Source: Fusibacter tunisiensis (lineage in GTDB: Bacteria > Bacillota > Clostridia > Peptostreptococcales > Acidaminobacteraceae). From it: 64,000 nt of DNA. Made by a program: the position numbers and the translations under genes. Below are positions 27,101 to 35,336 of this stretch, piece by piece (the first letter of the stretch is position 1; the number at the start of each line of letters is the position of its first letter). The DNA lies in NCBI RefSeq assembly GCF_016908355.1, contig NZ_JAFBDT010000001.1, forward strand, positions 248,001 to 312,000, in the 5' to 3' direction. The notes below the pieces were generated by a model, which saw nothing but the letters and a program-made list of their open reading frames with translations, had not been told where the DNA came from and searched no databases.

Positions 27101-27682
27101 CTAAACCAAACCAGTAAAGCCTAAAAAGGCTATTGACATTAAGCTCGCTGAAATCAATGCTATTGGAAAGCCTTTAAATGGCAAAGGCACGTCAGAAGTT
27201 TCAAGTTTTTCACGAATACCAGCAAATAAAACGATGGCTAATGAAAAGCCTACAGCTGCAAAAAATGAATGTGCAATGGTTTGAATTAATCCAAACTCAT
27301 ATTGAATGTTCAGTAAGGCAAGACCCAATACAGCACAGTTGGTTGTAATTAGCGGCAGAAAAACGCCGAGAGCTTGATAAAGTGTAGGACTTAATTTTTG
27401 CAGTACAATTTCTACAAACTGCACAAGTGATGCAATAACAAGAATAAAAGCTGCTGTCTGCAAAAATTCCAATCCGGCCTTAACTAAAATATAATGATGA
27501 ACAAAATATGTGAGTGTACCCGCCATGGTCATGACAAACGTTACAGCCATACCCATTCCAAAAGCAGTTTCTACCTGTTTGGATACACCTAAAAATGGAC
27601 ATATTCCCAAGAACCTCGATAAGACGAAGTTGTTCACGAGAATTGCACTGACCATTATTACAAATATACTTGCATTTTCCAC
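27101..27682 (-). CDS. rnfA: Rnf complex subunit RnfA
   Basis: A six-helix membrane subunit, 193 residues, with the NqrE/RnfA signatures [19 protein letters not shown] and the mirrored [13 protein letters not shown]. RnfA and RnfE are homologous, inverted-topology partners that hold an Fe-S centre between them in the Nqr and Rnf structures. Lies 12 bases after rnfE. Confidence 0.96.
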   Translation of the reverse strand: MENASIFVIMVSAILVNNFVLSRFLGICPFLGVSKQVETAFGMGMAVTFVMTMAGTLTYFVHHYILVKAGLEFLQTAAFILVIASLVQFVEIVLQKLSPTLYQALGVFLPLITTNCAVLGLALLNIQYEFGLIQTIAHSFFAAVGFSLAIVLFAGIREKLETSDVPLPFKGFPIALISASLMSIAFLGFTGLV

Positions 27683-27694
27683 GTCAACCCCTCC

Positions 27695-28288
27695 TTATTT
27701 AGCGCTCTTGATTTGATATACATTATAAAGTGCCAACAAAATACCAAGTGCAAGAAATGCCCCCGGTGGTAATATCATAATAAGTGCTGGTTTATAGCCA
27801 GCGCCAAAAATAGACAAATTGAAAATTGTTCCATTTCCAAACAATTCTCTTACTGCACCCAGCACAGTGAGGGCTAATGTAAATCCTAATCCCATTCCGA
27901 CACCATCCAATACCGAATCTGCAATGTTATTTTTTGATGCAAAAGATTCAGCACGGGCTAGAATAATACAGTTAACAACAATAAGTGGGATAAATAAACC
28001 AAGTGCACCATACAATGCTGGAAGAAATGCCTCCATAACCATACCGACAATTGTAACAAAACTTGCAATAATAACAATATATGCCGGAATTCTTACTTTT
28101 GCTGGTATCAATTTACGAAGCAAAGATATAACAAGGTTTGAACTCACTAAAACGGCTGTTGTTGCAAGTCCCATACCAATTCCATTTTCAGCTGATGTGG
28201 TAACAGCAAGGGTTGGACACATTCCCAACAGTTGGACAAAAATTGGATTTTCTTTAAACAAACCGTTTGTTAAATTTTTTAAATTCAA
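27695..28288 (-). CDS. rnfE: Rnf complex subunit RnfE
   Basis: A six-helix membrane subunit, 197 residues, homologous to RnfA/NqrD: NPIFVQLLGMCPTLAVTTSA near the N-terminus and IPLIVVNCIILARAE in the middle, each with one conserved cysteine. It overlaps rnfG by 4 bases. Confidence 0.96.
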   Translation of the reverse strand: MNLKNLTNGLFKENPIFVQLLGMCPTLAVTTSAENGIGMGLATTAVLVSSNLVISLLRKLIPAKVRIPAYIVIIASFVTIVGMVMEAFLPALYGALGLFIPLIVVNCIILARAESFASKNNIADSVLDGVGMGLGFTLALTVLGAVRELFGNGTIFNLSIFGAGYKPALIMILPPGAFLALGILLALYNVYQIKSAK

Positions 28289-28878
28289 TTTCCAACACCT
28301 CCTGTTTCCATAATCATTTTAAAAGCATCTATAGAAGCATTGGCGCCAACAGTAACTGCATCGGATGTAATGGTTGCACCTGTAATGGCTTGAATATCAT
28401 TACCACTAGCAGCAGTCTTGGAAACACCAATATAAGATTCAGTGCTTTTTCCCGCGTATTGCGCATAAAAATCTGCATCTGCTGCTTTTGCACCTAATCC
28501 CGGTGTTTCTTGATGAGAGCCAATTCTAAGACCAGTTACTTCACCAGAAAGTTCAATTCCTGTCACAACTTCTATAGCACCACCAAAAGCTGTAGGTGTT
28601 GATTTAAATACGATGCCTACAACTTCATTTGAATCGTTGTATCCAATATAAGCCTCAATAATTGGTGAATAAGACTCAATCAATTCTAATAATAAATCCT
28701 CATCAACATCTTGAAAGGTTGCAGCAGCAGGCAATACTTCTTTTTTTGCCAGTTCATTTGCCATCATTCTCTGCTCTGCTATTTTATCCTTTGTAATTTC
28801 ATTGGTAAATGCCAAAGATAAAGCCGCTACAAAACAAATGATTAAAAGGACTACTCCTGTTTTAAAAATCTCTTTCAT
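28285..28878 (-). CDS. rnfG: Rnf complex subunit RnfG (covalent FMN)
   Basis: A 197-residue subunit with an N-terminal membrane helix and an extracytoplasmic FMN-binding domain. The flavinylation motif reads ITGATITSDAV near residue 170, the second threonine of TGAT being the FMN attachment site. Overlaps rnfD (1 base) and rnfE (4 bases). Confidence 0.95.
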   Translation of the reverse strand: MKEIFKTGVVLLIICFVAALSLAFTNEITKDKIAEQRMMANELAKKEVLPAAATFQDVDEDLLLELIESYSPIIEAYIGYNDSNEVVGIVFKSTPTAFGGAIEVVTGIELSGEVTGLRIGSHQETPGLGAKAADADFYAQYAGKSTESYIGVSKTAASGNDIQAITGATITSDAVTVGANASIDAFKMIMETGGVGN

Positions 28879-29813
28879 TATTTAGCACCTCCAAACACAC
28901 GCGGTTTAGTATATTTGTCAATAATTGGTGCTACGACGTTCATCAGTAGAATTGAATACGAGACACCTTCAGGATAGCCGCCATAGAAGCGAATCACAAC
29001 CGTAATGACACCAATTCCAACTGCGTAAATAATCTGTCCTCTAGCAGTAATTGGCGATGACGCATAATCCGTGGCCATGAAAAAAGCACCAAGCATCAAA
29101 CCACCTGCTAAAACATGAAGAAGGGTTTCCTGAACATTAAAACCTGTAATAACAAGCGTTAAAGTCGCAAATGTTCCCAAGTAAAACACTGGGATTCTAT
29201 AAGAAATAACCCCTCTGAAAATGAGATACAAACCACCAATAATCAGAAGTAAAGCCGAAGTTTCTCCAATTGATCCACCAACTGTCCCAATTAACGCATC
29301 CATAATTGAAGGCAGTTCTGTAACTTGACCTTCTTTCATAATGCCAAGAATTGTTGCTGAAGTTGTGGTGTCAACACCAGCTGTTGGCCAAGTCGTCATT
29401 TCCACAGGCCAAGAAGCAACAAGTAAAGCTCTGGCTGCAAGTGCAGGGTTCATAAAATTATGTCCCAAACCTCCAAAAGCTTGCTTTACTATAATAATGG
29501 CAAATGCACTACCAATAATTGGTATCCAAATTGGAACGGATGATGGTAGGTTCATCCCTAACAAAAGACCAGTTACAACGGCACTAAAATCATTAATCGT
29601 AATTGGTACTTTTCTAATTTTTTGACTGATGGCTTCAGCAATAATAGCCGTAAGAACTGAAACAGCCAAGATAATAAATGCGTTAATTCCAAAATTATAT
29701 ACACCAAAAGCAGCTGCAGGAAGCAGTGCGATTGTTACATCCCTCATAATATTTTGCGTAGTTTCCGACGAACGAATATGAGGAGAAGATGATACGATAA
29801 GTCTTGATTCCAT
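28878..29813 (-). CDS. rnfD: Rnf complex subunit RnfD (covalent FMN)
   Basis: A 311-residue NqrB/RnfD-type membrane subunit with about nine helices. GHNFMNPALAARALL and the flavinylation-like motif TSATIL near residue 156 are visible, and GAFFMATDYASSPIT lies near the C-terminus. It is the putative ion-translocating subunit. Confidence 0.95.
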   Translation of the reverse strand: MESRLIVSSSPHIRSSETTQNIMRDVTIALLPAAAFGVYNFGINAFIILAVSVLTAIIAEAISQKIRKVPITINDFSAVVTGLLLGMNLPSSVPIWIPIIGSAFAIIIVKQAFGGLGHNFMNPALAARALLVASWPVEMTTWPTAGVDTTTSATILGIMKEGQVTELPSIMDALIGTVGGSIGETSALLLIIGGLYLIFRGVISYRIPVFYLGTFATLTLVITGFNVQETLLHVLAGGLMLGAFFMATDYASSPITARGQIIYAVGIGVITVVIRFYGGYPEGVSYSILLMNVVAPIIDKYTKPRVFGGAK

Positions 29814-29826
29814 TTATAAACCTCCC

Positions 29827-31140
29827 CTATTTACGTTTCTTGGCCAATATTTCACGCTTGGCTACCCGAATGGTTTGCAACAATGGCCGATGTGCCGGAC
29901 AAACAAAAGAACAAGAACCACACTCTATACAGTCGAGTGCATGATAGGCATTCGCTTTATCATAATCGTGCATTAAAGAATACGCACTTATTTGGATAGG
30001 CTCTAGAAATGCCGGACATACCGAAACACATTTACCACATTTTATACAAAGTGATGGTTCAGGTAATTTCGCTTCAGCTTCAGAAAAAACCAAAACACCC
30101 GAAGTATTTTTCATCGCAGGTAAAGTATCTGTTGCTTGTGCGACACCCATCATCGGGCCACCTAAAATCAATTTTCCAGGTTTCTCAGCATACCCGTCAC
30201 AGAAATCAACCAATTGACTAAGTGGTGTTCCAATTTTAAAGCGAATATTTTTAGGTGATTTAATTCCCTTACCTGTAACTGTACAAATACGTTCAACCAA
30301 AGGCATTCCCGTTTCAAAAAGAATACCGATTGTTGAGGCAGTTGCAACATTATTCACCACAACGCCAATATCCATTGGCAATCCACCTGATGGAATTTCA
30401 CGCTTAGTGCACGCATAAATAAGCTGCTTTTCTGCACCTTGAGGGTATTTCGTCCTAAGACCAACAACATGAATCCCCGTCCCTTCAGCAGCCTTCGTCA
30501 TGCTTTCAATTGCATCAGGTTTATTGTTTTCGATTCCAATATAACCGTTTGGAACATTTAATGCATGCATCAATATTTGAAGACCTTTAACAATACTTTG
30601 AGAATTCTCAAGCATCAACCTATGATCACAAGTCAAATAAGGCTCACATTCTGCCCCGTTTAGAACAATTGTATCAATTGTCTTTTCAGGTGGTGGCGAT
30701 AATTTTACATGTGTTGGAAAACCCGCACCACCCATACCGACTAATCCAGCGTCTTTAATGATTTCAACAATTTCTTTGCCCGATAATGTTTTATAATCAG
30801 GTTTTGGCGTCACGCTCTCATGAATTGAGTTCTGTCCGTCATTTTCAATAATGATACAGGTTTCAAACCCATATGCCGTATCTTGCTTTTTTACATCCAA
30901 AACAGTCCCTGATACTGAACTGTGAATGTTCGCCGAAACAAAAGAAGGCGCTTGTCCAATTAATTGGCCCACTTTAACTTGATCCCCTTTTTTCACAATA
31001 GGGTCACAAGGTGCACCAATGTGTTGCCTTAGTGGAATCTCAACTATCTTTGGATCCAAAAAATCAACGATTGGTAAATGTTCAGTTGCTTTTTTGGCAT
31101 GCGGTGGATGTATACCACCTTTAAACGATAGAAGCCCCAT
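29827..31140 (-). CDS. rnfC: Rnf complex subunit RnfC (NADH site)
   Basis: The NADH-binding subunit, first gene of the operon. It has 437 residues from ATG 31140 (GGGGTGAG upstream); a longer frame to 31188 has no ribosome binding site. The NAD/FMN-binding fold includes GLVGMGGAGFPTHVKL and NGAECEPYLTCDHRLM; two ferredoxin-type clusters follow, CIKCGKCVSVCPAFLEP and CIECGSCSFVCPAHRP. Confidence 0.96.
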   Translation of the reverse strand: MGLLSFKGGIHPPHAKKATEHLPIVDFLDPKIVEIPLRQHIGAPCDPIVKKGDQVKVGQLIGQAPSFVSANIHSSVSGTVLDVKKQDTAYGFETCIIIENDGQNSIHESVTPKPDYKTLSGKEIVEIIKDAGLVGMGGAGFPTHVKLSPPPEKTIDTIVLNGAECEPYLTCDHRLMLENSQSIVKGLQILMHALNVPNGYIGIENNKPDAIESMTKAAEGTGIHVVGLRTKYPQGAEKQLIYACTKREIPSGGLPMDIGVVVNNVATASTIGILFETGMPLVERICTVTGKGIKSPKNIRFKIGTPLSQLVDFCDGYAEKPGKLILGGPMMGVAQATDTLPAMKNTSGVLVFSEAEAKLPEPSLCIKCGKCVSVCPAFLEPIQISAYSLMHDYDKANAYHALDCIECGSCSFVCPAHRPLLQTIRVAKREILAKKRK

Positions 31141-31229
31141 ATACTCACCCCTTAAAAAAAATTTGAAGTAACTTAAATAGATATACAAAGAAGATTATAC
31201 TGTATACAATCTCCCGAGTTGCCAAAACA

Positions 31230-31258
31230 ATTTTACTATAAATAAAATAACAGGTCAA
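31230..31258 (-). promoter_or_regulatory. Promoter of the rnf operon
   Basis: TTGACC (31258-31253), 17-base spacer, TAAAAT (31235-31230). Transcription would start near 31223, giving an 83-base leader with an imperfect palindrome (AGATTGTATA...TATAATCT, about 31190-31211). Confidence 0.75.
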
Positions 31259-31340
31259 TGCTATAACCATTGAAATTTCAACATTTTTTTGAAATCATAA
31301 GTTAATTTTTTCTCAATCTTAACCGGATAAACCCGCTAAT

Positions 31341-32129
31341 TTAATGGCTTGTTAACATCATAAGTTGATCTATAAATGCATCCATATAGGCTTCAGACGA
31401 CGCATTTTCAGCGTTTAATTTTTCAAAAACAGCATAATTTTCTTGAAGCATACTTGTGAATTCAGTATCAATGTTCCCGCTATAGTCATCCAAAATTTCC
31501 AAAGTTTTTTGAATTGGTTCTAAAGCTTCCAACAAAACTTGATTCGGAACTGTATCCAAATCCATAAATTGCATAAAAAACGCGTTGTTGTCAAAATAGA
31601 AGTCATTTATAAAAGTTTTAATTTCTTGAACCTCTTCAGGAGTTGCAAACACTGTAAAATTCTTTAGTTCTAAAGAAACATTTGAAACATAAGCATCAGA
31701 ATGTTCAGGATTATCTTTGATAAATGCGGTTCTATAATCCCCAATTATTTCTTGATCTGAAGACATTACAACATACACCTTATAATTTTGTCCCGATTTT
31801 ATCCAATGCGAACGAAGGTCTTCTTTTTGAAATTGAATAACTGCAGCTTCAGCACCCTCTTTTGAATTAAAACTTGCAATTTGAAGGATAAATTGTTCAG
31901 TTGTTCCCAGCCTAACCTCTTGAGGGGTCACTATTACTTCCGGTTCTGTTGTTTCTGTGGTGGCACTCACTTCTGAATTTGAATGTGTATCGCCTATAGA
32001 ATCTGTATCTCCTTTTAAAATCAGAGAAGTAACACCATAGCCAATTAAAAAAAGTGCCAATGGAATTACGACTATCGCAATATAAAACTGTTGATCCATA
32101 AATTGCTGAATTTTTTTTCTAGATAGCAT
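31341..32129 (-). CDS. Membrane-anchored SPOR-like protein
   Basis: A 262-residue protein: short basic N-terminus, one membrane segment (about 15-34, IVVIPLALFLIGYGVTSLIL), a Ser/Thr/Glu-rich linker and a SPOR-like domain (about 80-155, QFILQIASFNSKEGAEAA, then KSGQNYKVYVVMS). The last 100 residues are helical with no recognised motif. SPOR domains bind denuded septal peptidoglycan, so a division or cell-wall role is likely. ATG 32129 is 8 bases from AGGAGG; the ATG at 32135 is too close. Confidence 0.75.
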   Translation of the reverse strand: MLSRKKIQQFMDQQFYIAIVVIPLALFLIGYGVTSLILKGDTDSIGDTHSNSEVSATTETTEPEVIVTPQEVRLGTTEQFILQIASFNSKEGAEAAVIQFQKEDLRSHWIKSGQNYKVYVVMSSDQEIIGDYRTAFIKDNPEHSDAYVSNVSLELKNFTVFATPEEVQEIKTFINDFYFDNNAFFMQFMDLDTVPNQVLLEALEPIQKTLEILDDYSGNIDTEFTSMLQENYAVFEKLNAENASSEAYMDAFIDQLMMLTSH

Positions 32130-32159
32130 GCACATAGCCTCCTAATTTGTTCTTTGTCT

Positions 32160-32168
32160 ATTATAGCA
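32160..32168 (-). promoter_or_regulatory. Extended -10 promoter of the SPOR gene
   Basis: TGCTATAAT (TG at 32168-32167, TATAAT at 32165-32160), 30 bases upstream of the start codon. Confidence 0.55.
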
Positions 32169-32171
32169 AAA

Positions 32172-32205
32172 AAATAAGAAGTTGCGTTAAAATACTGGCA
32201 ACTTC
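32172..32205 (-). terminator. Terminator after cheY
   Basis: Stem GAAGTTGC / GCAACTTC with a 12-base loop, then TTATTTTTTT on the minus strand, 14 bases after the cheY stop. Confidence 0.8.
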
Positions 32206-32219
32206 ATGAATGAATACAA

Positions 32220-32582
32220 TTATCCAATTAACTTTGACACTTCATAAATAACCTTATCCGCTACAAAGGGTTTAACAATAAATCCTCTTGCACCTGATTT
32301 AACAGAATCAATAACCATAGATTCTTGGCCCATTGCGCTACACATCAAAACAGTTGCATCTGGAAACTCTTTTTTGATCCGCTTAAGCCCTTCTATGCCA
32401 TCTACTTCTGGCATTGTTATATCCATAGTAACAAGGTCTGGTTTCAAATCCCTATATTTTTCAAGTGCTTCACCACCATTTGAAGCTTCCCCTACAACCT
32501 CGTAACCCGCTTTGTTAAGAACATCTCCTAATAATTTACGCATAAAAACAGCGTCATCTACAATCAAAATACGTTTGCCCAT
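32220..32582 (-). CDS. CheY-type single-domain response regulator
   Basis: A 120-residue receiver domain with no output domain: ILIVDDAVFMRKLL, the phospho-acceptor aspartate in LVTMDITMPEVDG, LMCSAMGQ, and lysine in FIVKPF. It looks like the stand-alone CheY of clostridial chemotaxis systems. ATG 32582 has AGGAGG at 9 bases. It follows a TSUP permease gene by 12 bases and no other chemotaxis genes are nearby. Confidence 0.9.
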   Translation of the reverse strand: MGKRILIVDDAVFMRKLLGDVLNKAGYEVVGEASNGGEALEKYRDLKPDLVTMDITMPEVDGIEGLKRIKKEFPDATVLMCSAMGQESMVIDSVKSGARGFIVKPFVADKVIYEVSKLIG

Positions 32583-32594
32583 CTTGATCACCTC

Positions 32595-33305
32595 CTAAAA
32601 TAAATTCATAATTCCCATAACAACCAGTAAATTTAAGACGACATTCTTAAACTTAACCTCATCAATATGGCTTCCCAGTAAAGTTCCTGCAATTGTACCT
32701 CCAATTAAAAATGGAATCAGCCCTAAATATGATTTAATGATGCCTGCAGACAATAAACCGCCATTAAAATAAAGAAATACAGTAATTATATTTAGAAGCA
32801 GAAAATACGTCGTTAACGATATTCTAAATAAATCTCTTTCTGTATCATTGTTAGAGAGCATAACCACAATCGGTGGCCCACTAATCGAAACTGACCCATT
32901 AAAAATACCACTTAAAACGCCAGCAATCAAAAAAGTCAATTTTTCATTTTGTATGTGTACCCGATATCCCCTTTTAAGTAAAATTGCAACAACGATTAAT
33001 AAAATTCCAATAAAAATTTTAAGAATTGATTCATCCATTACTTTTAGGATTTGTACCCCAATCGGTGTAAAAATCACAGCAACAATAAACATCATAAGAA
33101 GTGCTTTTATATGGGGTTTACGTTTGAGTCTAATCAGTATAATAATGTTCATAAAGAGGCTGAAAAGAACCAACATTGGCACAATGGTTTTAAGGTCCAA
33201 TACAAGACCTAAAAGCGGTAAGGCAATTAATGAGAACCCGAAACTTGTTGCCCCTTGAACAAGTGCAGAAAAGAATATGATCAAACCTGGTATTAAAATT
33301 GTCAC
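32595..33305 (-). CDS. TauE/SafE (TSUP) family permease
   Basis: A 236-residue polytopic membrane protein with seven or eight predicted helices. The TSUP family repeat is seen in the N-terminal ALVQGATSFGFSLIALPLL and the internal GVLSGIFNGSVSISGPPIVVMLSN. Family members export or import sulfite, sulfoacetate or other organosulfur anions; the substrate here is unknown. Start is GTG with AGGAG 7 bases upstream. Confidence 0.88.
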   Translation of the reverse strand: MTILIPGLIIFFSALVQGATSFGFSLIALPLLGLVLDLKTIVPMLVLFSLFMNIIILIRLKRKPHIKALLMMFIVAVIFTPIGVQILKVMDESILKIFIGILLIVVAILLKRGYRVHIQNEKLTFLIAGVLSGIFNGSVSISGPPIVVMLSNNDTERDLFRISLTTYFLLLNIITVFLYFNGGLLSAGIIKSYLGLIPFLIGGTIAGTLLGSHIDEVKFKNVVLNLLVVMGIMNLF

Positions 33306-33334
33306 ATCATTGCTCCTTTTTTTGACATAAACAC

Positions 33335-33343
33335 ATTATAGCA
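33335..33343 (-). promoter_or_regulatory. Extended -10 promoter of the permease-cheY unit
   Basis: TGCTATAAT (TG at 33343-33342, TATAAT at 33340-33335), divergent from the tRNA-Leu promoter. Confidence 0.55.
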
Positions 33344-33382
33344 TCAAAATATAAACTTTTGAATTTTTTTTTTGAAAAATCA

Positions 33383-33411
33383 TTGACTTTTATTTGCAAT
33401 ATCCCTATAAT
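33383..33411 (+). promoter_or_regulatory. Promoter of tRNA-Leu(GAG)
   Basis: TTGACT (33383-33388), 17-base spacer, TATAAT (33406-33411), 16 bases before the tRNA 5' end. Confidence 0.85.
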
Positions 33412-33427
33412 GAAAAAGTCGCAACAA

Positions 33428-33514
33428 GCGGATGTGGTGGAACTGGCAGACACGCTATCTTGAGGGGGTAGTGGGCAACCGCTCGTGCGGGTTCGAATCC
33501 CGCCATCCGCACCA
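33428..33514 (+). tRNA. tRNA-Leu (anticodon GAG), CCA encoded
   Basis: An 87-base class II tRNA. Acceptor stem GCGGATG / CATCCGC, anticodon stem CTATC / GGTAG around the loop TTGAGGG (anticodon GAG), long variable arm, T-arm GGGTTCGAATCCC, and encoded ACCA at the 3' end. Confidence 0.97.
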
Positions 33515-33519
33515 TTTAT

Positions 33520-33553
33520 AAAGAAGGGTATCTCAATAAGCTTGGGATGCTCT
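33520..33553 (+). terminator. Possible terminator after tRNA-Leu(GAG)
   Basis: An imperfect stem pairing GTATCTCA with TGGGATGC (two G.T pairs), flanked by AAAGAAGG and TCTTTTTTTT, 5 bases after the tRNA. Confidence 0.45.
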
Positions 33554-33577
33554 TTTTTTTCTTTATTTCAATAAATA

Positions 33578-33618
33578 AACCGTATCCAAGAACACAAAGC
33601 ATTCAAGTGGATACGGTT
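33578..33618 (-). terminator. Probable terminator of the nicotinate phosphoribosyltransferase gene
   Basis: A 10-bp inverted repeat (AACCGTATCC / GGATACGGTT) with a 21-base loop, followed on the minus strand by TATTTATT. Confidence 0.5.
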
Positions 33619-33622
33619 ATTT

Positions 33623-34660
33623 TTAATCTCTTTTTTTAAGTTTTGGATTCTCAATTAGGCCTGGAATCCGACCTCTTTTAGCAACTGATTTTCCATTTAC
33701 AACTTTAAGATCCATGGTCATATCAATTGGAGACGCTGCAGAAATATAACTCCCTACTCCAAAAGCATCTGCGCCGGCTTCACTTAAACTCTTAATTTTC
33801 TCAGGGTATAATCCACCAGAAACAAAAATTTTAACTGTATTGAACCCATTTAAGTCTAACTTAGCACGCATTTCACGCACCAAACCAGGTGTAACACCAC
33901 CTCTTTCACTTGGTGTGTCTAACCTTATACCATATAGATTACCATCTAATTTTTCGGCAATACGTAAAGCTTCTTCAACTTCATCTTTATAGGTATCTAC
34001 AAGCACTATTCGATTGTGGGATTTTGAGGCAATGCGATCATAAGTCTCCGCAACAGGCAATGTATCTCCTGCTACAAGCATAGCGCTATGTGGGACTGTC
34101 CCTGAAGGCTCTATGCCACTTAATTTGGCTGCCAAAATACAACTTGCACCGCCAGCGCCTCCAATCACAGCTGCACGTTCCATAACAGGTGCTACTGAAG
34201 GGTGAACATGTCTTGCACCAAAGCAGAGAAAGAATTTATCTCCACAAGCCTCTTTAACTTCACGTGAAGCGGTTGCCCATCCCGATGCACTGGCCAACAT
34301 ACCAAGAAGTGTCGTTTCATAAATTGCGAAATCCTTGTACTTTCCCTTAATTCTTAGAACAGTATCTTTTGGTTCAAAAGATTCGCCTTCATCAAGCGCC
34401 CAAATTTCAAGGCCTCTCCCCTTTAACAAGTTAAGCGCTTCCGCCATCCCTGCCATAACACCAGGTTTTCGTGGAAAAATTTCTGCAACCACTTCAGAAT
34501 CAGACAAGTTAAGTTCTTCTAAGATATCCAATGTTCTTAGAAAATAGACATCTGTTGTATGACCTGCAATTATTTCATCATGTGTTGCACTGTGTAGTTT
34601 ACGATGATCAGATATCTGAATTTCATCAATATCTGACAAATGCTTCAATTCTTTAATCAT
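33623..34660 (-). CDS. Nicotinate phosphoribosyltransferase (short form)
   Basis: An NAPRTase-family enzyme of NAD salvage, 345 residues: nicotinate + PRPP to nicotinate mononucleotide. Signatures are the N-terminal HSATHDEIIAGHTTDVYFLRT, CFGARHVHPSVAPVMERAA, GTVPHSAMLVAGDT, and the phosphate-binding IFVSGGLYPEKI followed by GAD-AFGVGSYI. It is the shorter form also seen in archaea. With nadD it gives the cell both ends of nicotinate recycling. Confidence 0.9.
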   Translation of the reverse strand: MIKELKHLSDIDEIQISDHRKLHSATHDEIIAGHTTDVYFLRTLDILEELNLSDSEVVAEIFPRKPGVMAGMAEALNLLKGRGLEIWALDEGESFEPKDTVLRIKGKYKDFAIYETTLLGMLASASGWATASREVKEACGDKFFLCFGARHVHPSVAPVMERAAVIGGAGGASCILAAKLSGIEPSGTVPHSAMLVAGDTLPVAETYDRIASKSHNRIVLVDTYKDEVEEALRIAEKLDGNLYGIRLDTPSERGGVTPGLVREMRAKLDLNGFNTVKIFVSGGLYPEKIKSLSEAGADAFGVGSYISAASPIDMTMDLKVVNGKSVAKRGRIPGLIENPKLKKRD

Positions 34661-34709
34661 GGCTTTTCCTTCCTACCATTTAGTCCATTACATTATAAGT
34701 GAATCAACC

Positions 34710-35336
34710 TCATTTATCAACATTCAAATGACTTTTTAGTCTTGATAGTTCTTTGTCAATATTACTGTAAAGCTCCTGTTTTCCTTTTGTGTTTTGAATG
34801 ATTGTATCCGCAAGTCTACGTTTCTGTTCAATTGACATTTGAGCCTTTATTCTTGCCATCGCCTCATCTTGTGTGACTTGATCGCGCGACATGACTCTTT
34901 GAGCCAACATAGGTTCAGGTGCATAGATTAACCATACCTCATCAAAATCTGACATCCTATTAGACTCTATCAATAAAGGAATATCTGCAAAAACAATCCG
35001 GTTATTTTTCATGTGAACCCTAATTTGATCTTGAACACACCTAAAAATCGCAGGATGCGTAATCGCATTCAATATCTTACGCTTTTCAGGATCATTAAAA
35101 ATAAGGCGTCCTAAAAACTTCCGGTCAATCACACCAGTTTCTTCTAAAACTTCCGTTCCAAACGCCCTTATAATCTTATTATAAGTCTCTTCTCCAGGTT
35201 CGACAATTTCTCTGGCAATTCGATCTGCATCAACCACCGGATAGCCAAGATCGATTAAATAAGTCACTGCAGTTGATTTCCCACTTCCTATTGATCCTGT
35301 AATTCCAATAACCCAATTGGTTTTACTTGGCATCAT
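34710..35336 (-). CDS. coaE: Dephospho-CoA kinase
   Basis: The last step of coenzyme A synthesis, 208 residues. P-loop GITGSIGSGKST at about 12-23, DADRIAREIVEPG, and the lid region MSRDQVTQDEAMARI. The start overlaps polA by 14 bases, with GGAG in the polA end serving as ribosome binding site. polA-coaE is a common Firmicute arrangement. Confidence 0.95.
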   Translation of the reverse strand: MMPSKTNWVIGITGSIGSGKSTAVTYLIDLGYPVVDADRIAREIVEPGEETYNKIIRAFGTEVLEETGVIDRKFLGRLIFNDPEKRKILNAITHPAIFRCVQDQIRVHMKNNRIVFADIPLLIESNRMSDFDEVWLIYAPEPMLAQRVMSRDQVTQDEAMARIKAQMSIEQKRRLADTIIQNTKGKQELYSNIDKELSRLKSHLNVDK

